A DNA stretch of 54,155 nt from an uncultured Enterobacter sp. (lineage in GTDB: Bacteria > Pseudomonadota > Gammaproteobacteria > Enterobacterales > Enterobacteriaceae), in the NCBI GenBank assembly GCA_946477805.1, contig CAMKZP010000001.1, forward strand, positions 1 through 54,155. The letters are read 5' to 3'. Positions 33,719-40,719 of the stretch are shown here, piece by piece. A program made the translations under genes and the position numbers. Every line of letters begins with the position of its first letter. Within the stretch, counting starts at the first letter, position 1. The notes under the pieces were generated by a model, which saw only the letters and a list, made by a program, of their open reading frames with translations, was not told the DNA's origin and made no database searches.

Positions 33719-33740
33719 GATTTATTTCCTCTTTAAGTAC

Positions 33741-33977
33741 TTAGTACTTTTCGCCACGGGCACGCAGTTCGGACAGAACTGTATCGATGCCTTTCTTATC
33801 AATAACACGCATACCTTTAGCAGATACACGCAGGGTGACAAAACGCTTCTCGCTCTCAACCCAGAAACGGTGAGAGTGCAGGTTCGGCAGGAAACGGCGT
33901 TTAGTCGCGTTCAGTGCGTGGGAACGGTTGTTACCGGTCACCGGACGCTTGCCAGTAACTTGGCAGACTCGGGACAT
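33741..33977 (-). CDS. rpmB: 50S ribosomal protein L28
   Basis: A 78-residue basic protein of the large subunit, beginning MSRVCQVTGKRPVTGNN and ending SELRARGEKY, with the family GNNRSHALNATKRRFLPNL segment. First gene of rpmB-rpmG, with its own promoter and a leader of about 140 bases. Confidence 0.98.
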   Translation of the reverse strand: MSRVCQVTGKRPVTGNNRSHALNATKRRFLPNLHSHRFWVESEKRFVTLRVSAKGMRVIDKKGIDTVLSELRARGEKY

Positions 33978-34124
33978 GTCTATTCTCCAAAAATCAAATT
34001 AGCTCGAGCTTCGTATGGGGTATCGGCGCCTCGTCAGGCTTTACAGCCCGGTCATCGCATAGTTCTAAGTGAACTCTCGATTGCCAGGCCCAAATGCCAA
34101 ACCCGAGATTCTCAAAGGTGGCGT

Positions 34125-34153
34125 AGTATACGCTGACTCGGCGGTGTGCTCAA
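34125..34153 (-). promoter_or_regulatory. Sigma-70 promoter of rpmB-rpmG
   Basis: On the minus strand a -35 box TTGAGC (34148-34153) is followed after 17 bases by a -10 box TATACT (34125-34130). Transcription would start near 34117 and leave a leader of about 140 bases before rpmB. The box matches and the ideal spacer make it one of the best promoters visible in the window. Confidence 0.8.
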
Positions 34154-34195
34154 GTCCCGAACAGACAAAGATCCCGATGGATCGCGAGAAAGGGT

Positions 34196-34858
34196 CTAAA
34201 TCCAACCACGTTCGGCAAAAGAAATGTACTCTCCGCGGCCAATTATCACATGGTCCAGCACACGAATGTCCATGAATTGACAGCATTTGATAATGCGCTC
34301 GGTGATTTCTTTGTCCGCTCTGCTCGGTTCTGCACAGCCAGAGGGGTGATTATGCGCGAGGATCACGCCGGCTGCATTCACTTTTATCGCTTCCCGCACA
34401 ATTTCACGCGGATGAACCTCAACGTGGCTCAGCGTTCCCGAAAACAGGTGGCTGTGTTTCAGTATCCGGTTTCTGTTATCAAGAAAGATCACCATAAAGA
34501 TCTCGCGCTCGGCGTCGGACAGCTGGCTTTGTAAAAATTCCAGCGTCATGTCGGGTGAGAGTATCGGATCTTCTTCCTGCATGCGCACGTTGTAAAAACG
34601 GCGAGCCAGTTCAGCAATGGCCCGCAGCTGGGCATGTTTCGCAACGCCAATTCCATTAACGTGCTCAAACGCCTCCAGTTCAGCCGTCAGCAAGCTGTAC
34701 AGTGAACCGAATTGAGCGATGAGCTCTTGCGCCATCGTGAATACCGTTTTCCCCGGCGTCCCGGTGCGCAAAAAAAGCGCCAGGAGCTCGTCGTCTCTCA
34801 ACAGGGTGACGCCACGGCGCAGCAGCTTTTCGCGCGGCAGCAGTTCAGGCTCTTCCAT
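34196..34858 (-). CDS. radC: RadC family JAB-domain protein
   Basis: A 220-residue protein of the RadC family. Helix-hairpin-helix-like segments (VNGIGVAKHAQLRAI) precede a JAMM metalloprotease-like domain with EVHPRE and the metal ligands His169, His171 and Asp182 in HNHPSGCAEPSRAD. Despite the name, a direct role in DNA repair is not established, and its substrate is unknown. It is divergent from coaBC with about 170 bases between, and lies upstream of rpmB in the same direction. Confidence 0.95.
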   Translation of the reverse strand: MEEPELLPREKLLRRGVTLLRDDELLALFLRTGTPGKTVFTMAQELIAQFGSLYSLLTAELEAFEHVNGIGVAKHAQLRAIAELARRFYNVRMQEEDPILSPDMTLEFLQSQLSDAEREIFMVIFLDNRNRILKHSHLFSGTLSHVEVHPREIVREAIKVNAAGVILAHNHPSGCAEPSRADKEITERIIKCCQFMDIRVLDHVIIGRGEYISFAERGWI

Positions 34859-35031
34859 GTTTCATCTCCTTCTGTCTGCCCTTATGCTGCCACAGGCAAA
34901 TTTACCTCTCGACGCCTGCTTTTCATTCTTGCGTAGCGCCTCGCAAAGAGGACGACGGACAAAATAACCCCGTTTTTGGGATTGTGATAAAATGCCCGCT
35001 CTCTGGTGAAACCCAACAGGAAAGAATCATG

Positions 35032-36243
35032 ATGAGCCTGGCCGGTAAAAAAATCGTTCTTGGCGTAAGCGGCGGAATTGCCGCCTATAAAGCGCCGGAG
35101 CTGGTGCGTCGTCTGCGCGAGCGCGGGGCCGACGTGCGGGTCGCGATAACCGAAGGTGGTAAAGCCTTTATCACCCCTTTGAGCCTGCAGGCCGTTTCAG
35201 GTTATCCGGTATCTGACAGCCTGCTTGACCCAGCGGCAGAAGCCGCAATGGGCCATATTGAGCTTGGGAAATGGGCGGATCTGGTCATTCTTGCGCCCGC
35301 CACGGCAGATTTGATCGCCCGCGTGGCCGCGGGCATGGCGAACGATCTGGTCTCGACCATTTGCCTGGCCACGCCCGCCCCCGTTGCCGTTGTGCCCGCC
35401 ATGAACCAGCAGATGTACCGCAACGCCGCGACCCAGCACAATCTGGAGACCCTGGCCTCTCGCGGCCTGCTGGTTTGGGGGCCGGACAGCGGCAGCCAGG
35501 CCTGCGGTGACGTGGGGCCTGGCCGTATGCTCGATCCGCTGACTATCGTCGAGATGGCCGCTGCCCATTTTTCGCCCGTCAACGATCTGCAACATCTCAA
35601 CATCATGATTACCGCAGGCCCAACGCGCGAGCCGCTGGATCCGGTGCGCTACATCACTAACCACAGCTCCGGTAAAATGGGGTTTGCCATCGCTGATGCA
35701 GCGGCAAAACGCGGGGCAAACGTCACGCTGGTGAGCGGGCCGGTTTCGCTATCAACGCCGCCGTTTGTTCAGCGTATTGACGTCACCACCGCGCTGGAGA
35801 TGGAGGCCGCCGTGCAGGCGCACGCACAAAAACAGCACATTTTTATTGGTTGCGCAGCCGTCGCCGACTACCGTGCCGAAACCATTGCTGACGCCAAAAT
35901 CAAAAAGCAAGGTGATGAATTAACGATAAAAATGGTGAAAAACCCGGATATCGTTGCCGGCGTAGCCGCGTTGAAAAATCAGCGTCCTTACGTTGTTGGG
36001 TTTGCCGCAGAAACGAATAATGTGGAAGAATATGCCCGGCAAAAACGTACCCGCAAAAACCTCGATTTGATTTGCGCGAATGACGTATCGCTATCCACGC
36101 AAGGATTTAACAGCGACAGCAATGCACTGCACCTTTTCTGGCAGGATGGAGATAAAATCTTACCGCTAGCGCGCAAGGAACTCCTGGGCCAACAATTACT
36201 GGACGAGATCGTTACCCGTTATGATGAAAAAAATCGACGTTAA
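35032..36243 (+). CDS. coaBC: Bifunctional phosphopantothenoylcysteine decarboxylase / phosphopantothenate-cysteine ligase
   Basis: Two consecutive enzymes of CoA synthesis in one protein (Dfp), 403 residues against about 406 in E. coli. The N-terminal FMN-dependent CoaC part carries His75 (GHIELGK) and Cys158 (SQACGDVGPGRM), which fall at the E. coli numbers when the ATG at 35032 is used. The CoaB part begins near ITAGPTREPLDPVRYI and has HSSGKMG and the dimerisation segment KMVKNPDIV. An ATG one codon earlier (35029) is also possible, with AGGA upstream. A short deletion relative to E. coli lies near IKKQGDEL. dut overlaps its end by 20 bases. Confidence 0.97.
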   Translation: MSLAGKKIVLGVSGGIAAYKAPELVRRLRERGADVRVAITEGGKAFITPLSLQAVSGYPVSDSLLDPAAEAAMGHIELGKWADLVILAPATADLIARVAAGMANDLVSTICLATPAPVAVVPAMNQQMYRNAATQHNLETLASRGLLVWGPDSGSQACGDVGPGRMLDPLTIVEMAAAHFSPVNDLQHLNIMITAGPTREPLDPVRYITNHSSGKMGFAIADAAAKRGANVTLVSGPVSLSTPPFVQRIDVTTALEMEAAVQAHAQKQHIFIGCAAVADYRAETIADAKIKKQGDELTIKMVKNPDIVAGVAALKNQRPYVVGFAAETNNVEEYARQKRTRKNLDLICANDVSLSTQGFNSDSNALHLFWQDGDKILPLARKELLGQQLLDEIVTRYDEKNRR

Positions 36244-36679
36244 GATTCTGGACCCGCGTGTTGGTGAGCAATTCCCGCTGCCGACCTATGCCACCTCCGG
36301 CTCTGCCGGTCTTGACCTGCGCGCCTGTCTCGATGACGCCGTAGAACTGGCGCCGGGTGCAACCACCTTGATCCCGACCGGTCTGGCGATTCACATTGCT
36401 GACCCGTCGCTCGCGGCGGTTATCCTGCCACGTTCTGGTCTCGGCCATAAGCACGGCGTCGTGCTGGGTAACCTGGTCGGCCTGATCGACTCTGATTATC
36501 AGGGTCAGCTGATGGTCTCCGTCTGGAACCGCGGTCAGGACAGCTTCACCATTGAACCTGGCGAACGTATTGCGCAGATGGTCTTCGTGCCGGTTGTGCA
36601 GGCAGAATTTAACCTGGTGGCAGACTTCGAAGCCACCGACCGTGGCGAAGGCGGCTTCGGCCATTCCGGGCGCAAATAG
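36224..36679 (+). CDS. dut: Deoxyuridine 5'-triphosphate nucleotidohydrolase
   Basis: Trimeric dUTPase that hydrolyses dUTP to dUMP and pyrophosphate, keeping uracil out of DNA and feeding thymidylate synthesis. It has 151 residues, the E. coli length. The five motifs are visible, including SAGLDLRA, PRSGLGHKHG, GLIDSDYQG, GERIAQMVF and the C-terminal RGEGGFGHSG that closes over the nucleotide. Two successive ATGs (36221, 36224) overlap the coaBC 3' end. The second gives the family start MKKIDVK. Confidence 0.98.
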   Translation: MKKIDVKILDPRVGEQFPLPTYATSGSAGLDLRACLDDAVELAPGATTLIPTGLAIHIADPSLAAVILPRSGLGHKHGVVLGNLVGLIDSDYQGQLMVSVWNRGQDSFTIEPGERIAQMVFVPVVQAEFNLVADFEATDRGEGGFGHSGRK

Positions 36680-36724
36680 TCGCCCGACAGATACGCATCT
36701 CATAGCGCCATAATGCAATAACAA

Positions 36725-36746
36725 ACCGCAAACGCGTGTTTGCGGT
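36725..36746. other. Palindrome between dut and slmA
   Basis: ACCGCAAACGC followed by GTGTTTGCGGT forms a near-perfect 22-base palindrome (one mismatch per 11-base arm) in the 119-base gap between dut and slmA. It has no U-run. It may be an RNA hairpin that tunes read-through from dut to slmA, or an operator. The spacing does not fit PurR. Confidence 0.5.
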
Positions 36747-36798
36747 CGCTGTGTGGATGCCAGCCTGGCAGTGCTTATTTTCAGGGGTATTTTGTAAC

Positions 36799-37395
36799 AT
36801 GGCAGAAAAACAAACCGCGAAAAGGAATCGTCGCGAAGAAATACTTCAGTCTCTGGCTCTGATGCTTGAATCCAGCGATGGCAGTCAACGCATCACCACC
36901 GCAAAACTGGCCGCTTCCGTTGGCGTGTCAGAGGCGGCGCTGTACCGTCATTTCCCGAGCAAAACCCGGATGTTCGATAGCCTGATCGAGTTTATCGAAG
37001 ACACGCTGATCACGCGCATCAACCTGATTCTGAAAGACGAAAAAGATACCACTGCACGCCTGCGACTGATTGTATTGTTGATTCTGGGCTTTGGTGAGCG
37101 CAATCCGGGTCTAACCCGTATCTTGACCGGACACGCGCTGATGTTTGAACAGGACCGTCTGCAGGGCCGCATCAATCAGCTTTTTGAGCGCATTGAAGCC
37201 CAGCTGCGACAGGTGCTGCGCGAGAAGAAAATGCGTGAGGGTGAAGGATATACCATTGATGAAACGCTGCTGGCGGGCCAGATCCTGGCATTTTGTGAGG
37301 GCATGCTCTCCCGCTTTGTGCGCAGCGAATTCAAATATCGCCCAACGGATGATTTTGACGCCCGCTGGCCGTTAGTGGCCGCTCAGCTGCAGTAA
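36799..37395 (+). CDS. slmA: Nucleoid occlusion factor SlmA
   Basis: TetR-family DNA-binding protein that, when bound to its chromosomal sites, blocks FtsZ assembly over the nucleoid. It has 198 residues from the ATG at 36799, the E. coli length; the in-frame extension to 36736 has no family support. The N-terminal helix-turn-helix (about 30-60) reads TTAKLAASVGVSEAALYRHFPSKTRMFD. The rest is helical and dimerising, with conserved RSEFKYRPTDDFDARWP at the end. It follows dut in the same direction and is followed by two REP-like palindromes. Confidence 0.97.
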   Translation: MAEKQTAKRNRREEILQSLALMLESSDGSQRITTAKLAASVGVSEAALYRHFPSKTRMFDSLIEFIEDTLITRINLILKDEKDTTARLRLIVLLILGFGERNPGLTRILTGHALMFEQDRLQGRINQLFERIEAQLRQVLREKKMREGEGYTIDETLLAGQILAFCEGMLSRFVRSEFKYRPTDDFDARWPLVAAQLQ

Positions 37396-37402
37396 CACCC
37401 TT

Positions 37403-37434
37403 GCCGGAGGGCGGCTTCGCCTTATCCGGCCTAC
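37403..37434. repeat. REP element after slmA
   Basis: An imperfect palindrome beginning GCCGGAGGGCGGCTTCGCC, ending TATCCGGCCTAC, lies right after the slmA stop. This is a standard enterobacterial REP unit. Confidence 0.85.
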
Positions 37435-37445
37435 GAAATGCGCAG

Positions 37446-37473
37446 GCCCGGTAAGCGCGGTGCTTACCGGGCA
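37446..37473. repeat. Second REP-like palindrome, 3' of pyrE
   Basis: Arms GCCCGGTAAGC and GCTTACCGGGC with a short loop form a perfect hairpin between the slmA REP and the pyrE stop. With the first REP it makes a small BIME-like pair between the convergent genes slmA and pyrE, and it probably protects or terminates both transcripts. Confidence 0.8.
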
Positions 37474-37479
37474 ATTGAA

Positions 37480-38121
37480 TTACACGCCAAACTCTTCGCG
37501 ATAAGCGCGTACCGCTGCCAGATGGTCCGCCATCTCTGGCTTCTCTTCCAGATAGGCAATCAGGTCTTTCAGAGTGATAATGGACGTCACTTTACAGCCG
37601 TAATCACGCTCAACTTCCTGAATAGCGGAAATGTCGCCGCGTCCACGCTCCTGGCGATCAAGTGAAATCAGCACGCCGGCGAGCGTCGCGGCGTTAGCCT
37701 GAATAATTTCCATGGACTCACGAATTGCCGTGCCCGCGGTGATCACGTCGTCCACCAGCATCACGCGGCCCTGCAGCGCGCTTCCAACCAGGCTACCACC
37801 CTCACCGTGCGTTTTGGCCTCTTTACGGTTGAAGCAGTACGGCACGTCGCGATCGTGGTGTTCGGCCAGCGCTACCGCTGTCGTCGTGGCGATCGGGATG
37901 CCTTTGTAGGCAGGACCAAACAACAGGTCGAAATCAATCCCTGAATCCACCAGCGCTTCGGCATAGAACCGGCCTAACAGCGCCAGATCGCGCCCGGTAT
38001 TAAACAGCCCGGCGTTAAAGAAATAGGGGCTCTTACGCCCTGATTTCAGCGTAAACTCGCCGAACTTAAGTACCTGCTTGTTAAGCGCAAACTCAATAAA
38101 CTGGCGCTGATACGATTTCAT
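37480..38121 (-). CDS. pyrE: Orotate phosphoribosyltransferase
   Basis: Fifth step of pyrimidine synthesis, joining orotate and PRPP to OMP. It has 213 residues, the E. coli length. The PRPP loop motif is VMLVDDVITAGTAIRES, and the mobile catalytic loop is NRKEAKTHGEGG. It lies 68 bases behind rph with a strong attenuator in the gap, so expression should follow UTP supply as in E. coli. Confidence 0.98.
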   Translation of the reverse strand: MKSYQRQFIEFALNKQVLKFGEFTLKSGRKSPYFFNAGLFNTGRDLALLGRFYAEALVDSGIDFDLLFGPAYKGIPIATTTAVALAEHHDRDVPYCFNRKEAKTHGEGGSLVGSALQGRVMLVDDVITAGTAIRESMEIIQANAATLAGVLISLDRQERGRGDISAIQEVERDYGCKVTSIITLKDLIAYLEEKPEMADHLAAVRAYREEFGV

Positions 38122-38156
38122 GGATTTGCTCCTTTGGTATTTACTGTCTTACAGGC

Positions 38157-38185
38157 AAAAAAAAGGCGACTCAATGGTCGCCTTT
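38157..38185 (-). terminator. pyrE attenuator
   Basis: On the minus strand the stem AAAGGCGAC / GTCGCCTTT (arms 38162-38170 and 38177-38185) is followed by eight U (38157-38164). It begins just after the rph stop codon at 38190 and lies about 35 bases before pyrE. In E. coli the same arrangement gives UTP-dependent attenuation: when UTP is low, polymerase pauses, the ribosome finishing rph stays close and blocks the hairpin. Confidence 0.9.
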
Positions 38186-38189
38186 AAAA

Positions 38190-38906
38190 TCAATTTTCTA
38201 ACGCCGCTTTCTGCGTCGTTACAATGGATTCGATTCCCCCCCGGGCAAGCGCCAGCAGGGCGAGAAGCTCTTCGTGGGTGAACGGCTCGCCTTCTGCCGT
38301 ACCCTGAACCTCAATGATACGACCGTCTTCGGTCATCACCACGTTCATGTCGGTCTCGGCTGCGGAATCCTCAACGTATTCGAGATCGCAAAGTGCTTCA
38401 CCGTTAACGATACCCACGGACACTGCAGCAACCATCCCTTTCATTGGATTGTTTTTCAGCTTGCCGGCAGCAACCAGCTTGTTCAGGGCATCGGCCAGCG
38501 CCACACATGCACCGGTAATGGACGCCGTACGCGTACCGCCATCAGCCTGAATCACGTCGCAGTCGAGGGTAATGGTGAATTCGCCAAGGACTTTCAGGTC
38601 AACGGCTGCACGCAGTGCACGCGCGATCAGACGTTGAATTTCCATGGTGCGGCCGCCCTGCTTGCCCTTCGCCGCTTCACGGGCATTACGGGTATGTGTC
38701 GCGCGCGGCAGCATGCCGTATTCAGCGGTGATCCACCCCTGGCCCTGGCCTTTCAGAAAGCGCGGAACGCCTTCTTCAATAGAGGCGGTGCACAGAACCT
38801 TAGTGTCACCAAACTCAACCAGCACGGAGCCTTCAGCGTGTTTTGTATAGTTACGGGTCAGGGTGACGGGACGCACCTGGTTGGCGCTACGACCTGATGG
38901 ACGCAT
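38190..38906 (-). CDS. rph: Ribonuclease PH, full-length
   Basis: Phosphate-dependent 3'-5' exoribonuclease that trims tRNA and rRNA 3' ends. It has 238 residues, the intact length. The hexameric RNase PH fold shows in MRPSGRSANQVRPV, the arginine-rich loop FLKGQGQGWITAEYGMLPRATHTRN, and the phosphate and metal site CDVIQADGGTRTASITGA. The start at 38906 is the family ATG; the frame remains open upstream without support. E. coli K-12 carries a known rph frameshift that lowers pyrE expression; the gene here has no such lesion, and its translation should reach the pyrE attenuator. Confidence 0.97.
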   Translation of the reverse strand: MRPSGRSANQVRPVTLTRNYTKHAEGSVLVEFGDTKVLCTASIEEGVPRFLKGQGQGWITAEYGMLPRATHTRNAREAAKGKQGGRTMEIQRLIARALRAAVDLKVLGEFTITLDCDVIQADGGTRTASITGACVALADALNKLVAAGKLKNNPMKGMVAAVSVGIVNGEALCDLEYVEDSAAETDMNVVMTEDGRIIEVQGTAEGEPFTHEELLALLALARGGIESIVTTQKAALEN

Positions 38907-39030
38907 GATGGATTCTCCGGCTTGAAACGAATGTGGCTGCGCATTATACGGATTAAACGTGCTTATTCCTATCCTGACAAAGCCCTGAAAGCTATAATCC
39001 CCCATCTCTCCTTTAAAAACGGGAATGTCT

Positions 39031-39894
39031 ATGATCCGCAGTATGACCGCCTACGCCCGGCGTGAAATCAAGGGTAGCTGGGGTAGCGCTACCTGGGAAT
39101 TGCGCTCGGTAAACCAGCGCTATCTGGAAACGTATTTCCGTATGCCTGAGCAGTTCCGCAGCCTGGAGCCAGTGGTGCGTGAGCGTATTCGTGCTCGCCT
39201 GACGCGCGGAAAAGTGGAATGTAACCTGCGTTTTGAGCCGGATGCCAGTGCGCAAGGGGAGCTGATCCTCAACGAAAAACTGGCGAAACAGCTGGTGAAT
39301 GCGGCGAACTGGGTCAAAATGCAGAGCGATGAAGGCGAAATTAATCCGGTTGATATTCTGCGCTGGCCCGGCGTCATGGCTGCCGGCGAGCAGGATTTGG
39401 ATGCCATTGCCAATGAGATCCTTGCCGCCCTTGACGGTACGCTGGACGACTTTATCGTTGCCCGTGAAACCGAAGGCCAGGCACTGAAAGCCCTGATTGA
39501 GCAGCGCCTCGAAGGCGTGAGCACCGAAGTGGCTAACGTTCGCGCCCATATGCCTGAAGTGCTGCAATGGCAGCGCGAGCGCCTGGTATCCAAACTGGAA
39601 GAAGCGGAAGTCCAGCTGGAAAACACGCGCCTTGAGCAAGAGCTGGTACTGATGGCGCAGCGCATTGACGTAGCAGAAGAGCTGGATCGCCTGGAAGCGC
39701 ACGTTAAAGAGACCTACAACATTCTCAAGAAGAAAGAAGCCGTGGGCCGCCGCCTCGACTTTATGATGCAGGAGTTCAACCGTGAGTCGAACACCCTGGC
39801 GTCGAAGTCCATCAATTCCGAGGTCACCAACTCGGCGATTGAACTCAAGGTGCTGATTGAGCAGATGCGCGAGCAGATCCAGAATATTGAGTAA
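39031..39894 (+). CDS. yicC: YicC/YloC family endoribonuclease-like protein
   Basis: A 287-residue protein of the YicC/YloC family, the E. coli length. The N-terminal half begins IRSMTAYARREIKGSWGSATWELRSVNQRYLE. The C-terminal helical part ends with the highly conserved GRRLDFMMQEFNRESNTLASKS, followed by IELKVLIEQMREQIQNIE. Members have been reported as RNA endonucleases acting on small RNAs. GGGA lies six bases before the ATG at 39031; an ATG two codons earlier is less likely. It is divergent from rph and followed by a terminator. Confidence 0.93.
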   Translation: MIRSMTAYARREIKGSWGSATWELRSVNQRYLETYFRMPEQFRSLEPVVRERIRARLTRGKVECNLRFEPDASAQGELILNEKLAKQLVNAANWVKMQSDEGEINPVDILRWPGVMAAGEQDLDAIANEILAALDGTLDDFIVARETEGQALKALIEQRLEGVSTEVANVRAHMPEVLQWQRERLVSKLEEAEVQLENTRLEQELVLMAQRIDVAEELDRLEAHVKETYNILKKKEAVGRRLDFMMQEFNRESNTLASKSINSEVTNSAIELKVLIEQMREQIQNIE

Positions 39895-39904
39895 TGCCCG
39901 CTTT

Positions 39905-39940
39905 GGGTGGTGCCTGACAGCATCACCCATTATTATTTCT
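39905..39940 (+). terminator. Intrinsic terminator after yicC
   Basis: Arms GGGTGGTGC and GCATCACCC (39905-39928, one G-T pair) are followed by a T-rich stretch, ten bases after the yicC stop. The rest of the 207-base gap to yicG shows no gene; E. coli has dinD at this place and it is absent here. Confidence 0.75.
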
Positions 39941-40101
39941 AATCCTTTTCGTTAAGCCATTTCTTTCCTTACCGCCGCACATCAGCCTTTCCCAGGACAT
40001 CTTGATAAAATTTGATAAGGCAAAACAACTCACCTTAGAAAATCTCAATCGTGATCCTGAGCACAAACCGCTAACCTTCGCGCCATCTTTTCGGAGGTTT
40101 T

Positions 40102-40719
40102 ATGCTGCTTCATATTCTCTATCTCATTGGCATCACAGCTGAAGCCATGACTGGCGCGCTCGCAGCCGGACGTCGCCGTATGGACACCTTCGGCGTGATT
40201 ATTATTGCCACCGCAACCGCGCTGGGCGGCGGTTCTGTGCGCGATATTCTGCTGGGCCACTACCCGCTCGGCTGGGTTAAAAACCCTGAATACATCATTA
40301 TTGTGGCTACTGCCGCCGTGCTGACCACCATTGTGGCTCCCGTTATGCCTCACCTGCGCCGTCTGTTCCTCGTGCTGGATGCACTTGGGCTTATTGTGTT
40401 TTCAATCATCGGTGCACAGATTGCTCTCGATATGGGTGAAGGTCCGGTTATCGCGACCATTGCCGCGGTGATAACCGGGGTGTTTGGCGGCGTGCTGCGC
40501 GATATGTTCTGCAAACGCATTCCGCTGGTCTTTCAGAAAGAGCTGTATGCAGGTATCTCCTTCGCCGCAGCGGTGCTCTACGTCGCCCTTCAGCATTATG
40601 TATCCAACAATGATGTGGTGATTATCGCCACGCTGCTGTTTGGCTTTACCGCGCGTATGCTGGCGCTGCGCTTGAAGCTTGGATTACCTGTGTTCCACTA
40701 TAAGCACAACGCACACTAG
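40102..40719 (+). CDS. yicG: UPF0126 inner-membrane protein YicG
   Basis: A 205-residue membrane protein with seven hydrophobic segments and two copies of a glycine-rich repeat, GGGSVRDILLGHYPL near residue 43 and GGVLRDMFCKRIPLV near residue 130. This is the pattern of the UPF0126/TRIC-like family of ion channels with internal duplication. The exact cargo is not established by sequence; related proteins have been linked to glycine uptake. A GGAGG precedes the ATG. Its stop abuts that of the convergent ligB with no room for a terminator. Confidence 0.9.
   Translation: MLLHILYLIGITAEAMTGALAAGRRRMDTFGVIIIATATALGGGSVRDILLGHYPLGWVKNPEYIIIVATAAVLTTIVAPVMPHLRRLFLVLDALGLIVFSIIGAQIALDMGEGPVIATIAAVITGVFGGVLRDMFCKRIPLVFQKELYAGISFAAAVLYVALQHYVSNNDVVIIATLLFGFTARMLALRLKLGLPVFHYKHNAH

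Noticed and set aside
34125..34195. Additional small gene between rpmB and radC
   Set aside because: Short frames exist on the plus strand but lack a ribosome binding site and overlap the rpmB promoter and leader.
36726..36745. PurR box between dut and slmA
   Set aside because: The half-sites GCAAAC and GTTTGC are four bases further apart than in a PurR site, so the helical phasing is wrong.
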